From positions 1 to 13,729 of the forward strand of contig CALVPA010000082.1 in the NCBI GenBank assembly GCA_944350395.1: DNA of 13,729 nucleotides, given 5' to 3'. The notes under the pieces are model-generated. The model saw only the letters and a program-made list of their open reading frames with translations. It was not told the origin of the DNA and ran no database searches. Source of the stretch: an uncultured Bacilli bacterium. Its GTDB lineage: Bacteria > Bacillota_I > Bacilli_A > RF39 > UBA660. The number at the start of each line of letters is the position of its first letter. The first letter of the stretch is position 1. The position numbers and the translations under genes are program-made. Shown here in pieces: positions 1 through 5,910 of this stretch.

Positions 1-639
1 TGTTTTACCCATTGCTGGACGAGCAGCTATTATTATAAGCTCATTTTCATGTAAGCCACTTGTCAATAGATCTAAGTCTGTAAAACCGGTTGGCAATCCC
101 GTTATAGCTGACCCATTCTGAGCTAAAAATTCCAATCTAGCTTGAGTTGTTCTTAAAACTTCACTTATACTTTTAAATTCTCCGGCTTTTCTCTCCTTAG
201 TAACAGTAAATATCTGTTTTTCAGCATTATCCACTACTTCGTTCGTGTCGCTATCTTCTTCGTATGCCGATGTCGTAATATTTGTCGACACTTCGATAAG
301 ACGTCTGCGTAAATATTTTTCTTGAACAATTTGCATATAGTATTCAAGATTTGCAGCACTTACAATCGAATCGACTACATCACTCAAGTATTCTAGTCCA
401 CCAATTAAAGCTAGATTGTTGTTTTTTTCTAATTCGTTTGTGAGCGTCGTCATATCGATTGGCTTTTTATTTTCATGAAGGTTAAATATAGCTTCGAAGA
501 TTTTTTTATTTGGTTCACTATAAAACATCTCTGGTATCATTTCTTCACAGACTTTATCTGCAGCACTAGGCATGAGAAGACATGCACTCAAGACGCTCAT
601 TTCTGCTTCTAAATTTTGTGGAATTTTCCTCGCCGCCAT
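1..639 (-). CDS. dnaB: Replicative DNA helicase DnaB, N-terminal part (cut by window edge)
   Basis: Replicative hexameric helicase that unwinds DNA ahead of the replisome and binds primase. The 213 visible codons begin MAARKIPQNLEAEMSVL, the usual DnaB opening. They cover the helical N-terminal domain (about residues 1-105), the linker (to about 175), and the start of the RecA-like ATPase domain, with TGLPTGFTDLD followed by the Walker A motif ARPAMGKT at the very edge. Roughly the C-terminal half lies outside the window. The ATG at 639 is supported by GGAAGTGA a few bases upstream. This ribosome site overlaps the rplI stop codon, so dnaB is probably translated from the rplI message. The rplI-dnaB adjacency is common in Firmicutes. 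No defect is seen in the part present. Confidence 0.96.
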   Translation of the reverse strand, partial: MAARKIPQNLEAEMSVLSACLLMPSAADKVCEEMIPEMFYSEPNKKIFEAIFNLHENKKPIDMTTLTNELEKNNNLALIGGLEYLSDVVDSIVSAANLEYYMQIVQEKYLRRRLIEVSTNITTSAYEEDSDTNEVVDNAEKQIFTVTKERKAGEFKSISEVLRTTQARLEFLAQNGSAITGLPTGFTDLDLLTSGLHENELIIIAARPAMGKT

Positions 640-650
640 TTATTCACTTC

Positions 651-1088
651 CTAACATATATGTACTTTTATTGTCGCTGTAACTTTCTTATGCAGTTTTA
701 TTTTTATGTTGTAAACACCCAAAGTATCTATTTTAATGTCCATAAGTATGCTTTTCTTATCGATATCGAATCCTTGTTTTTTTAACTCATCGCTGAGTTG
801 CTTACTAGATACAGTTCCAAATAATTTATCATCTTTTCCAGATTTAAATGTGAAACTAAAATCTCTACTTTCTAATTCTTTCTTCAATTTTTCACATCTA
901 TCTATTTCAGCTAACTCATCTTGTTTCTTTTTATCGAGCTCACTATCTAAAATAGCTTTGCTCGTCTTAGTATAAGGTACAGCTAACTTATTTTTAAAGA
1001 GAAAATTAGTAGCATATCCGTCACTAACTTCGATTATATCATCTTTCTTACCTTGTTTTTTAACATCACTTAGTAGTATTACTTTCAT
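651..1088 (-). CDS. rplI: 50S ribosomal protein L9 (bL9)
   Basis: Binds 23S rRNA near the base of the L1 stalk and affects reading-frame fidelity. The protein starts MKVILLSDVKKQGKKDD and continues with the L9 N-terminal signature (EVSDGYATNFLFKNKLAVP). A long charged connecting helix (about residues 45-80) and a C-terminal domain follow, 145 residues in all, which is normal for the family. The open frame extends further upstream, but the ATG at 1088 has a perfect GGAGG five bases before it, and the longer version would add residues not found in L9. It has its own promoter and lies behind a terminator, so it belongs with dnaB rather than with rpsF-ssb-rpsR. Confidence 0.96.
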   Translation of the reverse strand: MKVILLSDVKKQGKKDDIIEVSDGYATNFLFKNKLAVPYTKTSKAILDSELDKKKQDELAEIDRCEKLKKELESRDFSFTFKSGKDDKLFGTVSSKQLSDELKKQGFDIDKKSILMDIKIDTLGVYNIKIKLHKKVTATIKVHIC

Positions 1089-1103
1089 ATATACCTCCAA
1101 TTG

Positions 1104-1140
1104 CAAATATATTATACCAAACGACATAAAAAAAATAAAC
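1104..1140 (-). promoter_or_regulatory. Extended -10 promoter of rplI-dnaB
   Basis: On the minus strand TGGTATAAT lies at 1111-1119, a consensus extended -10 box (TATAAT at 1116-1111). The region 17 bases upstream is only T-rich, with no good -35 hexamer. The likely transcript start near 1104 gives a short leader that carries the GGAGG of rplI. It sits just downstream of the rpsR terminator. Confidence 0.7.
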
Positions 1141-1155
1141 CGCTTATCACGGTCT
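1128..1155 (-). terminator. Rho-independent terminator after rpsR
   Basis: Minus-strand transcript: AGACCG, loop UGAUAAG, CGGUUU, forming a 6-bp stem with one G-U pair (1150-1155 with 1137-1142). An A and eight U residues (1135-1128) follow. The stem begins within the rpsR stop codon. It separates rpsF-ssb-rpsR from rplI-dnaB. Confidence 0.75.
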
Positions 1156-1369
1156 ATTTAACAAATGGTATTAAAGCCATAAAACGTGCTCTTTTAATTT
1201 GCTCAGCAATATGTCTTTGATGTTTTGCACATGCTCCTGTCATTCTTCTAGGCATTATCTTACCTTTTTCATTGATATATTTTTGAATGATCATTACATC
1301 TTTATAATCTACACTCTTACCAGCACACATCTGACATATCTTTTTCTTTTTACGATGAAATTCAGCCAT
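1154..1369 (-). CDS. rpsR: 30S ribosomal protein S18 (bS18)
   Basis: Platform protein of the 30S subunit that forms a heterodimer with S6 (rpsF, two genes upstream). The 71-residue protein has the family core: DYKDVMIIQKYINEKGKI, PRRMTGACAKHQR and the basic helix IKRARFMALIPF. The N-terminus carries CxxC (CQMC, about residues 13-16), and a further Cys lies in GACAKHQ. These cysteines are consistent with the zinc-binding (C+) form of S18, although zinc binding is inferred. AAGGGAG upstream of the ATG is a good ribosome site, and the gene starts 17 bases after ssb ends. Confidence 0.97.
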   Translation of the reverse strand: MAEFHRKKKKICQMCAGKSVDYKDVMIIQKYINEKGKIMPRRMTGACAKHQRHIAEQIKRARFMALIPFVK

Positions 1370-1386
1370 TGTTCATTCTCCCTTCT

Positions 1387-1896
1387 TTAAAATGGTAGGT
1401 CGTCATCACTTAGTACAATTTCTGATCCAAAATCCTTGAATGGATCATCGTCAGAGATATCAGTTGTATTATTATCGTTAAAGCTATCGCCTGTTGGGAA
1501 CGGTACATCATCTTGAACATTAGCACTATCAAAATCACTGTTCTCATTTGCAACTGGTGCACTCATCGCACTTCCGCTTGAATTTCTACTTCCTAAGAAA
1601 GTAACATTATCGGCAATTACTTCTGTCACGTAACGTCTAGTTCCGTCCTGTGCATCATAACTTCTCGTTTGTATTCTTCCGTCAATACCAACTAATGAGC
1701 CTTTTGTGCAATATTTAGCTACATTTTCGGCTTGTCTTCTCCAAACGACTACATTTATAAAATCTGCTACTCTTTCGCCATTAGCATTAGGCATTCTATT
1801 TACTGCAACTGTGATTCTCGTAGTAGCTATTCCATTTGGAGTAGTTCTAAGTTCAGGATCAGCAGTCAATCTTCCAACTAAAATTGTTCTATTCAT
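1387..1896 (-). CDS. ssb: Single-stranded DNA-binding protein
   Basis: Coats single-stranded DNA in replication, repair and recombination and recruits partners through its C-terminal tip. Residues 1-105 form the OB fold (MNRTILVGRLTADPELR, then the strand FINVVVWRRQAENVAKY and GRIQTRSY). A low-complexity, acidic, Asn/Ser-rich linker follows, and the protein ends DDDLPF, the recognised partner-docking tip (canonically DDDIPF). At 169 residues it is of normal length. AGGAG overlaps the rpsF stop (TAG) and precedes the ATG, so translation is coupled to rpsF. The position between rpsF and rpsR is the usual one. Confidence 0.97.
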   Translation of the reverse strand: MNRTILVGRLTADPELRTTPNGIATTRITVAVNRMPNANGERVADFINVVVWRRQAENVAKYCTKGSLVGIDGRIQTRSYDAQDGTRRYVTEVIADNVTFLGSRNSSGSAMSAPVANENSDFDSANVQDDVPFPTGDSFNDNNTTDISDDDPFKDFGSEIVLSDDDLPF

Positions 1897-1904
1897 TTTA
1901 ACTC

Positions 1905-2195
1905 CTACTCTTCGTCTAATTTAATAATTAAATGTCTTATGATATTTTCGTCTAATTTTAAACGACGGTCTAACTCTTTAACAGTTGAAACCGATGCATT
2001 AAAATCTATTACATAGTAAAACCCATTAGATTGTTTTTTAATTTCATAAGCCAGTTTTCTTTGACCCATTTCTTTAAAACTCACAATCTCACCTTTATCA
2101 TCAGTTATAACTTTTTTATAACTGTCAGCTAATTTATTAGCATTTTCTGTTTCCATTATAGTTTTAACTATAAACATTAATTCATATTTGTTCAT
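1905..2195 (-). CDS. rpsF: 30S ribosomal protein S6 (bS6)
   Basis: Small-subunit platform protein and partner of S18. The 96 residues match the family: MNKYELMFIVKT at the start, GQRKLAYEIKKQSNGFYYVIDFNA in the middle, and ELDRRLKLDENIIRHLIIKLDEE at the end. The ATG at 2195 follows a strong AAAGGAGG. It is the first gene of rpsF-ssb-rpsR and is preceded by a consensus promoter and a leader with alternative hairpins. That fits feedback control by the S6:S18 complex, which is known for this operon in many bacteria. Confidence 0.97.
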   Translation of the reverse strand: MNKYELMFIVKTIMETENANKLADSYKKVITDDKGEIVSFKEMGQRKLAYEIKKQSNGFYYVIDFNASVSTVKELDRRLKLDENIIRHLIIKLDEE

Positions 2196-2260
2196 ACTAC
2201 ACCTCCTTTTGGTCTAATCGGCTTTAGTCGATTGCTAAAGCAAAGAGATATACATCTCGA
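2196..2260 (-). promoter_or_regulatory. Structured rpsF leader, candidate S6:S18 autoregulatory element
   Basis: The predicted leader of about 60 nt contains three pairings. A 5'-end hairpin GAGAU/AUCUC lies at 2258-2245. A perfect 7-bp stem GCUUUAG/CUAAAGC pairs 2241-2235 with 2227-2221, with a 7-nt loop. AAUCG in that loop can pair with CGAUU just downstream (2220-2216). A CCG triplet lies at the junction after the 7-bp stem. Known S6:S18 leaders present a conserved CCG to the protein pair. The resemblance is by eye, and an exact fold was not computed. AGGAGG lies at 2207-2202. Confidence 0.55.
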
Positions 2261-2293
2261 AGGTATTATAACAAATCATAATATCTATGTCAA
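2258..2293 (-). promoter_or_regulatory. Consensus sigma-70 promoter of rpsF-ssb-rpsR
   Basis: A perfect TTGACA (2293-2288), a 17-bp spacer and a perfect TATAAT (2270-2265), with TGT before it giving an extended -10. Transcription would start near 2258. It is the best promoter in the window and shows the primary sigma specificity of this organism. Confidence 0.88.
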
Positions 2294-2327
2294 AACAAAA
2301 ATACTAAATTTTTAAAGTTTATAAAAT

Positions 2328-2368
2328 TTTACTTTTTACTAATTTTCTACTATAATTTTATTAGGTGA
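2328..2368 (+). promoter_or_regulatory. Promoter and ribosome site of the plus-strand gene
   Basis: TTTACT (2328-2333), a 17-bp spacer, then TATAAT (2351-2356), followed by AGGTGA (2363-2368) just before the ATG at 2373. The leader is very short, about 10 nt. It diverges from the rpsF promoter, with about 35 bp between the two -35 boxes. Confidence 0.65.
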
Positions 2369-2372
2369 TAAA

Positions 2373-3008
2373 ATGGATTTTAAATCAATAGAGAAAAAAA
2401 TTAAAACTAAAGAAAAACTTTCTAAAGAGGAAGTGGAATTTTTTTTAGATACTATTTGTGAAAATGCAATAAACATAATAAATCACCCAACGTTAGAAAA
2501 TACGTGTGACGCTTTTCAAGGATTAATAGGTGATTATCTACAAAGTTTAGGGTTAAAAATCTATCCATGTATAACCAACAAGGTTATTTCTGAAAATGTT
2601 ATAGGTCACAGTTTTCTAGTAGTATCTTTTAAAGAATACGGACAAGATGATTATATAGTTGATCCATCTTTTCTTCAGTTTTTATGTTTAAACGACAATT
2701 ATAAAGATTTATATATACACGGACTTAGAGTAAAATCTTTTTCTCCATTTTATTATGCCAACAATATCAATAAAAAATTATTGCTAGAATTTCTTAAAAA
2801 AAATTATATGGTTTTAAATGAAAACAGTGCATATTTATATGGAAATGCTTTCATGCAAACAAAAGTATCTATTAAAGAAGGAACAAATATTCCCTATTTT
2901 GATGGCATATATTTTATAGATAGGTTTCATTTAGGATCTGAAAAGTTACGCGATTATGGTTACCCCAAATTAAGTGAAGCTTTTTCTACCGAAAAGATAA
3001 AAAAATAA
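2373..3008 (+). CDS. Uncharacterised protein, predicted Cys-His-Asp (papain/transglutaminase-like) fold
   Basis: I do not recognise a named family for this 211-residue protein. It has no signal peptide or membrane segment and is probably cytosolic. Three spaced motifs suggest a papain-like catalytic triad: Cys45 at the start of a helix (NTCDAFQGLIGDYLQ), His79 opening a hydrophobic strand (GHSFLVVSF), and Asp97 after the next strand (DYIVDPSFLQF). C, then H before a strand, then (V/F)DP, is the order seen in transglutaminase-like, YopT-like and related cysteine peptidases and acyltransferases. The catalytic role is inferred from this pattern only. The N-terminal 35 residues are highly charged and Lys-rich. 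It is the only plus-strand gene in the window, has its own promoter, and converges on htrA across a shared terminator. It could be a peptidase, a transferase or an inactive relative. Confidence 0.75.
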   Translation: MDFKSIEKKIKTKEKLSKEEVEFFLDTICENAINIINHPTLENTCDAFQGLIGDYLQSLGLKIYPCITNKVISENVIGHSFLVVSFKEYGQDDYIVDPSFLQFLCLNDNYKDLYIHGLRVKSFSPFYYANNINKKLLLEFLKKNYMVLNENSAYLYGNAFMQTKVSIKEGTNIPYFDGIYFIDRFHLGSEKLRDYGYPKLSEAFSTEKIKK

Positions 3009-3045
3009 TGTGGTAGTTATTCACTTGCCACATTTAATTTTAATT
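2994..3045. terminator. Bidirectional terminator between the convergent genes
   Basis: The inverted repeat AATGTGGTA (3007-3015) / TGCCACATT (3026-3034) forms a 9-bp stem with one wobble pair and a 10-base loop. On the minus strand the stem is followed by ATTTTTTTATC, a strong T-tail for htrA. On the plus strand the tail is the weaker TAATTTTAATTT. The htrA stop codon lies in the loop, and the plus-gene stop overlaps the stem base. Confidence 0.78.
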
Positions 3046-4183
3046 TAGCAGTTTCTACTTTTCCGCTTCTTTCATATTTTATAGTAACAGTATCACCAAC
3101 CGAATGTTTATACAAATAATATCTTAAGGTTGCTACATTTTTGACTTCATCATCGTCTATAGCTATTATTATGTCACCGCGTTTTAATCCACCATCGTCA
3201 GCAGGACTTCCATCTTGAACTTCGACTACAACGACACCTTCAGTTAACTCAGTGTTTAATGTAATTCTCTGTTGATATAGAGCATAAGTCTCCGATAGAT
3301 TTAACATAGAAACTCCTAGCAGTGGTCTTTTTATAGTATCACCTGAGATTATTGTTTCGGCGAAATCTATAGCATCCTCGATTGGTATTGCAAAACCAAT
3401 TCCTTCTACCCCACTTGAAACTAATTTCATATTCGTGATTCCAACTACTTCGCCATTCGAATTAGCAAGAGGTCCTCCACTGTTTCCAGAATTTATAGAA
3501 GCATCAGTTTGAAGAACCCGCATAACATAATCAGATGTACTCGTATTACTATTTGTTAGGCTCACTTCTACCATTCTATCTTTGCCACTCAATACTCCTC
3601 TAGTAACTGTCCAATAATATTCTGTATCTAATGGTGCTCCAATTGTAAACACGGTATCCCCAACGCGCATGTCTTCGCTATTTCCTATGCTTGCAACACT
3701 TATTATCTTGTCTTCATCTAAGCTTAAGACAGCTAAATCTGAGTATTCATCAGATCCTTCAAGAATTACGTCTTCGCTACTTCCATTTGTAAAAATAACT
3801 TTATACGTGTTTCCGTCGCTAATTACGTGATGATTTGTAAGAATGTATGCTTTTTCATTTTCTGTTTTATAAACAAACCCTGTTCCGCTTGCAACCAAGG
3901 TATTATTCTTATAAGTTTCAACTACAACGACAGCATCATACAATTTTTCAACGGCATCTGCTATACCTTCATCTGTTACCGTAACTTCTTTTTCGCTCTT
4001 ATTTATAACTGTACTCGAGTTGTCGATCGGTATAACATAGTATACTAGTAAATACATTATAATTGCTCCTGCAAACAAAGATATGATAGATGCTAAAACA
4101 GTCTTATTACCATTTTTTTTAATTTTTTTTGGTTTGATTACTTCTTTTTTTTCACTTTCTATTTTTTTTGTTTCTTCTTCCAT
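3017..4183 (-). CDS. HtrA/DegP-type membrane-anchored serine protease with one PDZ domain
   Basis: Envelope quality-control protease of the trypsin-like S1C family. The start chosen is the ATG at 4183 (388 residues), because AAAGG sits eight bases upstream; a GTG at 4192 would overlap that site. Order: a charged Lys/Glu-rich cytoplasmic tail (1-27), one membrane helix (about 28-50), a linker, a protease domain (about 70-280) and a PDZ domain (about 285-388). The catalytic triad is visible: His119 in TNHHVI, Asp149 in SDLAVL and Ser235 in GNSGGP. The layout matches Firmicute HtrA/HtrB/YyxA, which face the outside. It starts 15 bases after the Abi_2 gene ends and is very probably co-transcribed with it. 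Ancestral htrA copies are often elsewhere, so the pairing is notable. Confidence 0.93.
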   Translation of the reverse strand: MEEETKKIESEKKEVIKPKKIKKNGNKTVLASIISLFAGAIIMYLLVYYVIPIDNSSTVINKSEKEVTVTDEGIADAVEKLYDAVVVVETYKNNTLVASGTGFVYKTENEKAYILTNHHVISDGNTYKVIFTNGSSEDVILEGSDEYSDLAVLSLDEDKIISVASIGNSEDMRVGDTVFTIGAPLDTEYYWTVTRGVLSGKDRMVEVSLTNSNTSTSDYVMRVLQTDASINSGNSGGPLANSNGEVVGITNMKLVSSGVEGIGFAIPIEDAIDFAETIISGDTIKRPLLGVSMLNLSETYALYQQRITLNTELTEGVVVVEVQDGSPADDGGLKRGDIIIAIDDDEVKNVATLRYYLYKHSVGDTVTIKYERSGKVETAKLKLNVASE

Positions 4184-4198
4184 ATTATTCACCTTTCT

Positions 4199-5128
4199 TT
4201 ATTGCATATTAATTAACTCTGCATAATTTTCTGGAAATCCCATCTTATTTAAGACCTCCTTTATACTTATGGTACTAAGTTTACCTGAGAGTAAATCTAT
4301 TTCATAACCAAGTTCTTTCATCAGTAATCTAAATTCTTCTTCTCTAAGTAAAAACTTCATAATCAATATGAGTGCAAAAAGATCATTTTTTCCACAAATG
4401 TATTCATCATCTTTTTTTTGTATTCCTAACATTTCATGATATTTATTATCATCTATAAGAGATGCACTTCTGTGGTCATACAGAATGTCTTCATGTGCAC
4501 ATAGATTTCTATAATTTGCAAGAATCGGCAAGAAACTCAATAACGAATCAATTCTCAAATTATAGATATCTGCGATTGCTTCTTGATCGTCCCTTTTCAT
4601 TATGGAATAAAGTTCACACACTATACCAAAAGATAGAACTTTTACGACTACCCAAAGTGGTATATATCCATAATTATAAATGTAATGGGTTGTCGCTGAA
4701 TGTTGACCGCCGTTGATTCTTATCTGTCTTTTAATTTTTCGCAAAAGGTCATTTACTTGTCTAGATTTTTCTGAACTCGCATTAAAGTTCGATGGCTTTA
4801 AATAATCTTTCTCTTTATAACCATAGTTCTTAGACAACTGATAAGAAAAAATACTTTTCATATTATTTTCTATTATCAGCAAGTTTTTAAAAATAATATT
4901 TCTAAGTTGCCTGTCAAAATAGAACATGGCATAAAGTTCTCTAAAATTTGTATCTTTTTTAAAAACTCTAGACTTAGGATTTTGCAAAAAAAGATGTCTA
5001 TAACCGCTTATAAAGAAATAATTTTCTCTCAAAAGAATTTCTTTTGTAGCGAAGTCGTCATCAATTATTAGACCCTTGTTGCGCAAAATTTCTACTTGTT
5101 CGTCGATTGTTCTAAATATCTTTTGCAC
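4199..5128 (-). CDS. Abi_2 family protein (AbiD/AbiF-like), HEPN RNase candidate
   Basis: Related to the lactococcal abortive-infection proteins AbiD and AbiF (Abi_2, a HEPN-fold group). The start chosen is the GTG at 5128 (309 residues, beginning MQKIFRTIDEQVEIL, as family members do). AGGTGG lies five bases upstream; the GTG at 5137 overlaps that site. Visible family blocks are ENYFFISGYRHLF (about 35-47), the helix FDRQLRNIIFKNLLIIENNMKSI (about 71-93), and RNLCAHEDILYD (207-218), which gives the HEPN catalytic R-x4-H (Arg207, His212). The C-terminus contains KMGFP, as in relatives. Family members abort phage growth, and some HEPN proteins cleave RNA; activity here is inferred. The next gene, htrA, is 15 bases away. 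Base composition resembles the neighbours, so there is no clear sign of recent transfer. Confidence 0.88.
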   Translation of the reverse strand: MQKIFRTIDEQVEILRNKGLIIDDDFATKEILLRENYFFISGYRHLFLQNPKSRVFKKDTNFRELYAMFYFDRQLRNIIFKNLLIIENNMKSIFSYQLSKNYGYKEKDYLKPSNFNASSEKSRQVNDLLRKIKRQIRINGGQHSATTHYIYNYGYIPLWVVVKVLSFGIVCELYSIMKRDDQEAIADIYNLRIDSLLSFLPILANYRNLCAHEDILYDHRSASLIDDNKYHEMLGIQKKDDEYICGKNDLFALILIMKFLLREEEFRLLMKELGYEIDLLSGKLSTISIKEVLNKMGFPENYAELINMQ

Positions 5129-5138
5129 AGCTACCACC

Positions 5139-5156
5139 TAGTATAAAATTATACTA
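5139..5156. promoter_or_regulatory. Palindrome overlapping the -10 box upstream of the Abi_2 gene
   Basis: On the minus strand TAGTATAA-TT-TTATACTA is a perfect 8+8 inverted repeat that contains a TATAAT -10 box. It ends at the AGGTGG of the Abi_2 gene. A dyad on the -10 box suggests an operator, but A+T-rich DNA yields such palindromes by chance. No convincing -35 hexamer was found. Confidence 0.45.
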
Positions 5157-5215
5157 CAAGTTCGTTTAAAATGATAGACCTTTTATGAATAGTTTTTGTT
5201 ATAAAAAAATGAAAT

Positions 5216-5875
5216 CTAGGTGAAATATTCTATTATGCTTTGAGATATTACTTCAGATAATTCTAATCTATAAGTTTCATTTTTTAAATTTTTTCTATCT
5301 TTATAATTAGTAATAAATCCATATTCTATCAAAACGCCTACTGTATTAATATTTTTATACATGTATTTTGAATTATCTATTAATTTGTAATCTTTATCAT
5401 AATTAAAAAATTTATTAAAATTATTTTGTAAAATTTCTGCTAAAAGTTTATTGTTTTTATTTACATTTGAGTAAAAACTTTGTGAACCAAAATATGTGCT
5501 ATTATTTAAAGAGTTCATATGTAACGACAAATATAGATCAGCTTTTGAACTTTCTATTAGTTTAATCCGATTATCAAAATCACTTCTTTTTCTATATGCT
5601 GTGTTTGGCGAACTTAAATCATAATCTCCCTCTCTCGTCATAATAACAGTTGCTCCATACTTTTCTAAATTTTTTTTAAGCGATAATGAAAAATTTAAAT
5701 TGTAATCTTTTTCATATTCGTTTTTATATACAGATCCGGGGTCTAGTCCACCGTGACCGGGATCCAATATAATGAATTTACCAAAAAGGGGAAAATTGTT
5801 AATTACTGTCTTTTTTGCAGCAACCGATATTAAACAAATTAGAAATAAAAAAAACAAAACATACCTTTTTTTCAT
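5216..5875 (-). CDS. N-acetylmuramoyl-L-alanine amidase, CwlD-like (Amidase_3)
   Basis: Zinc amidase that cleaves the bond between N-acetylmuramic acid and L-alanine in peptidoglycan. The 219 residues begin with a signal or anchor segment (MKKR then a hydrophobic stretch 5-20), followed directly by the catalytic domain. Zinc and catalytic residues are in place: His41 (DPGHGG), Glu55 (NEYEKD), His119 (SLHMN) and Glu184 (LIEYGF). GSQSFYS and the block FDNRIKLIESSKADLYLSLHMN recall Bacillus CwlD, the amidase that makes spore-cortex muramic lactam. I do not use that symbol because sporulation cannot be judged here. No cell-wall-binding domain is present. No ribosome site precedes the ATG, and a TATAAT lies only about 15 bases before it, so the message may be nearly leaderless. 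Confidence 0.9.
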   Translation of the reverse strand: MKKRYVLFFLFLICLISVAAKKTVINNFPLFGKFIILDPGHGGLDPGSVYKNEYEKDYNLNFSLSLKKNLEKYGATVIMTREGDYDLSSPNTAYRKRSDFDNRIKLIESSKADLYLSLHMNSLNNSTYFGSQSFYSNVNKNNKLLAEILQNNFNKFFNYDKDYKLIDNSKYMYKNINTVGVLIEYGFITNYKDRKNLKNETYRLELSEVISQSIIEYFT

Positions 5876-5882
5876 ACTAAAC

Positions 5883-5899
5883 TATATGAATTATACACA
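5883..5899 (-). promoter_or_regulatory. Extended -10 promoter of the amidase gene
   Basis: TGTGTATAAT on the minus strand, with TATAAT at 5895-5890, gives an extended -10 box. Transcription would start around 5883, about eight bases before the ATG. It lies between the sigma-factor stop and the amidase start, in a 35-base gap. Confidence 0.6.
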
Positions 5900-5910
5900 T
5901 GTTTTATTTT

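Noticed and set aside
2216..2241. Full H-type pseudoknot in the rpsF leader
   Set aside because: With both stems complete, no bases remain to cross the 7-bp stem. Alternative pairings are more likely than a simultaneous pseudoknot.
4199..5128. Horizontally acquired defence island
   Set aside because: Only one Abi-type gene is present, with no integrase, transposase, tRNA target or visible composition change.
5138..5215. Terminator between the amidase and Abi_2 genes
   Set aside because: T-rich stretches occur, but I found no stable stem followed by a T-run on the minus strand.
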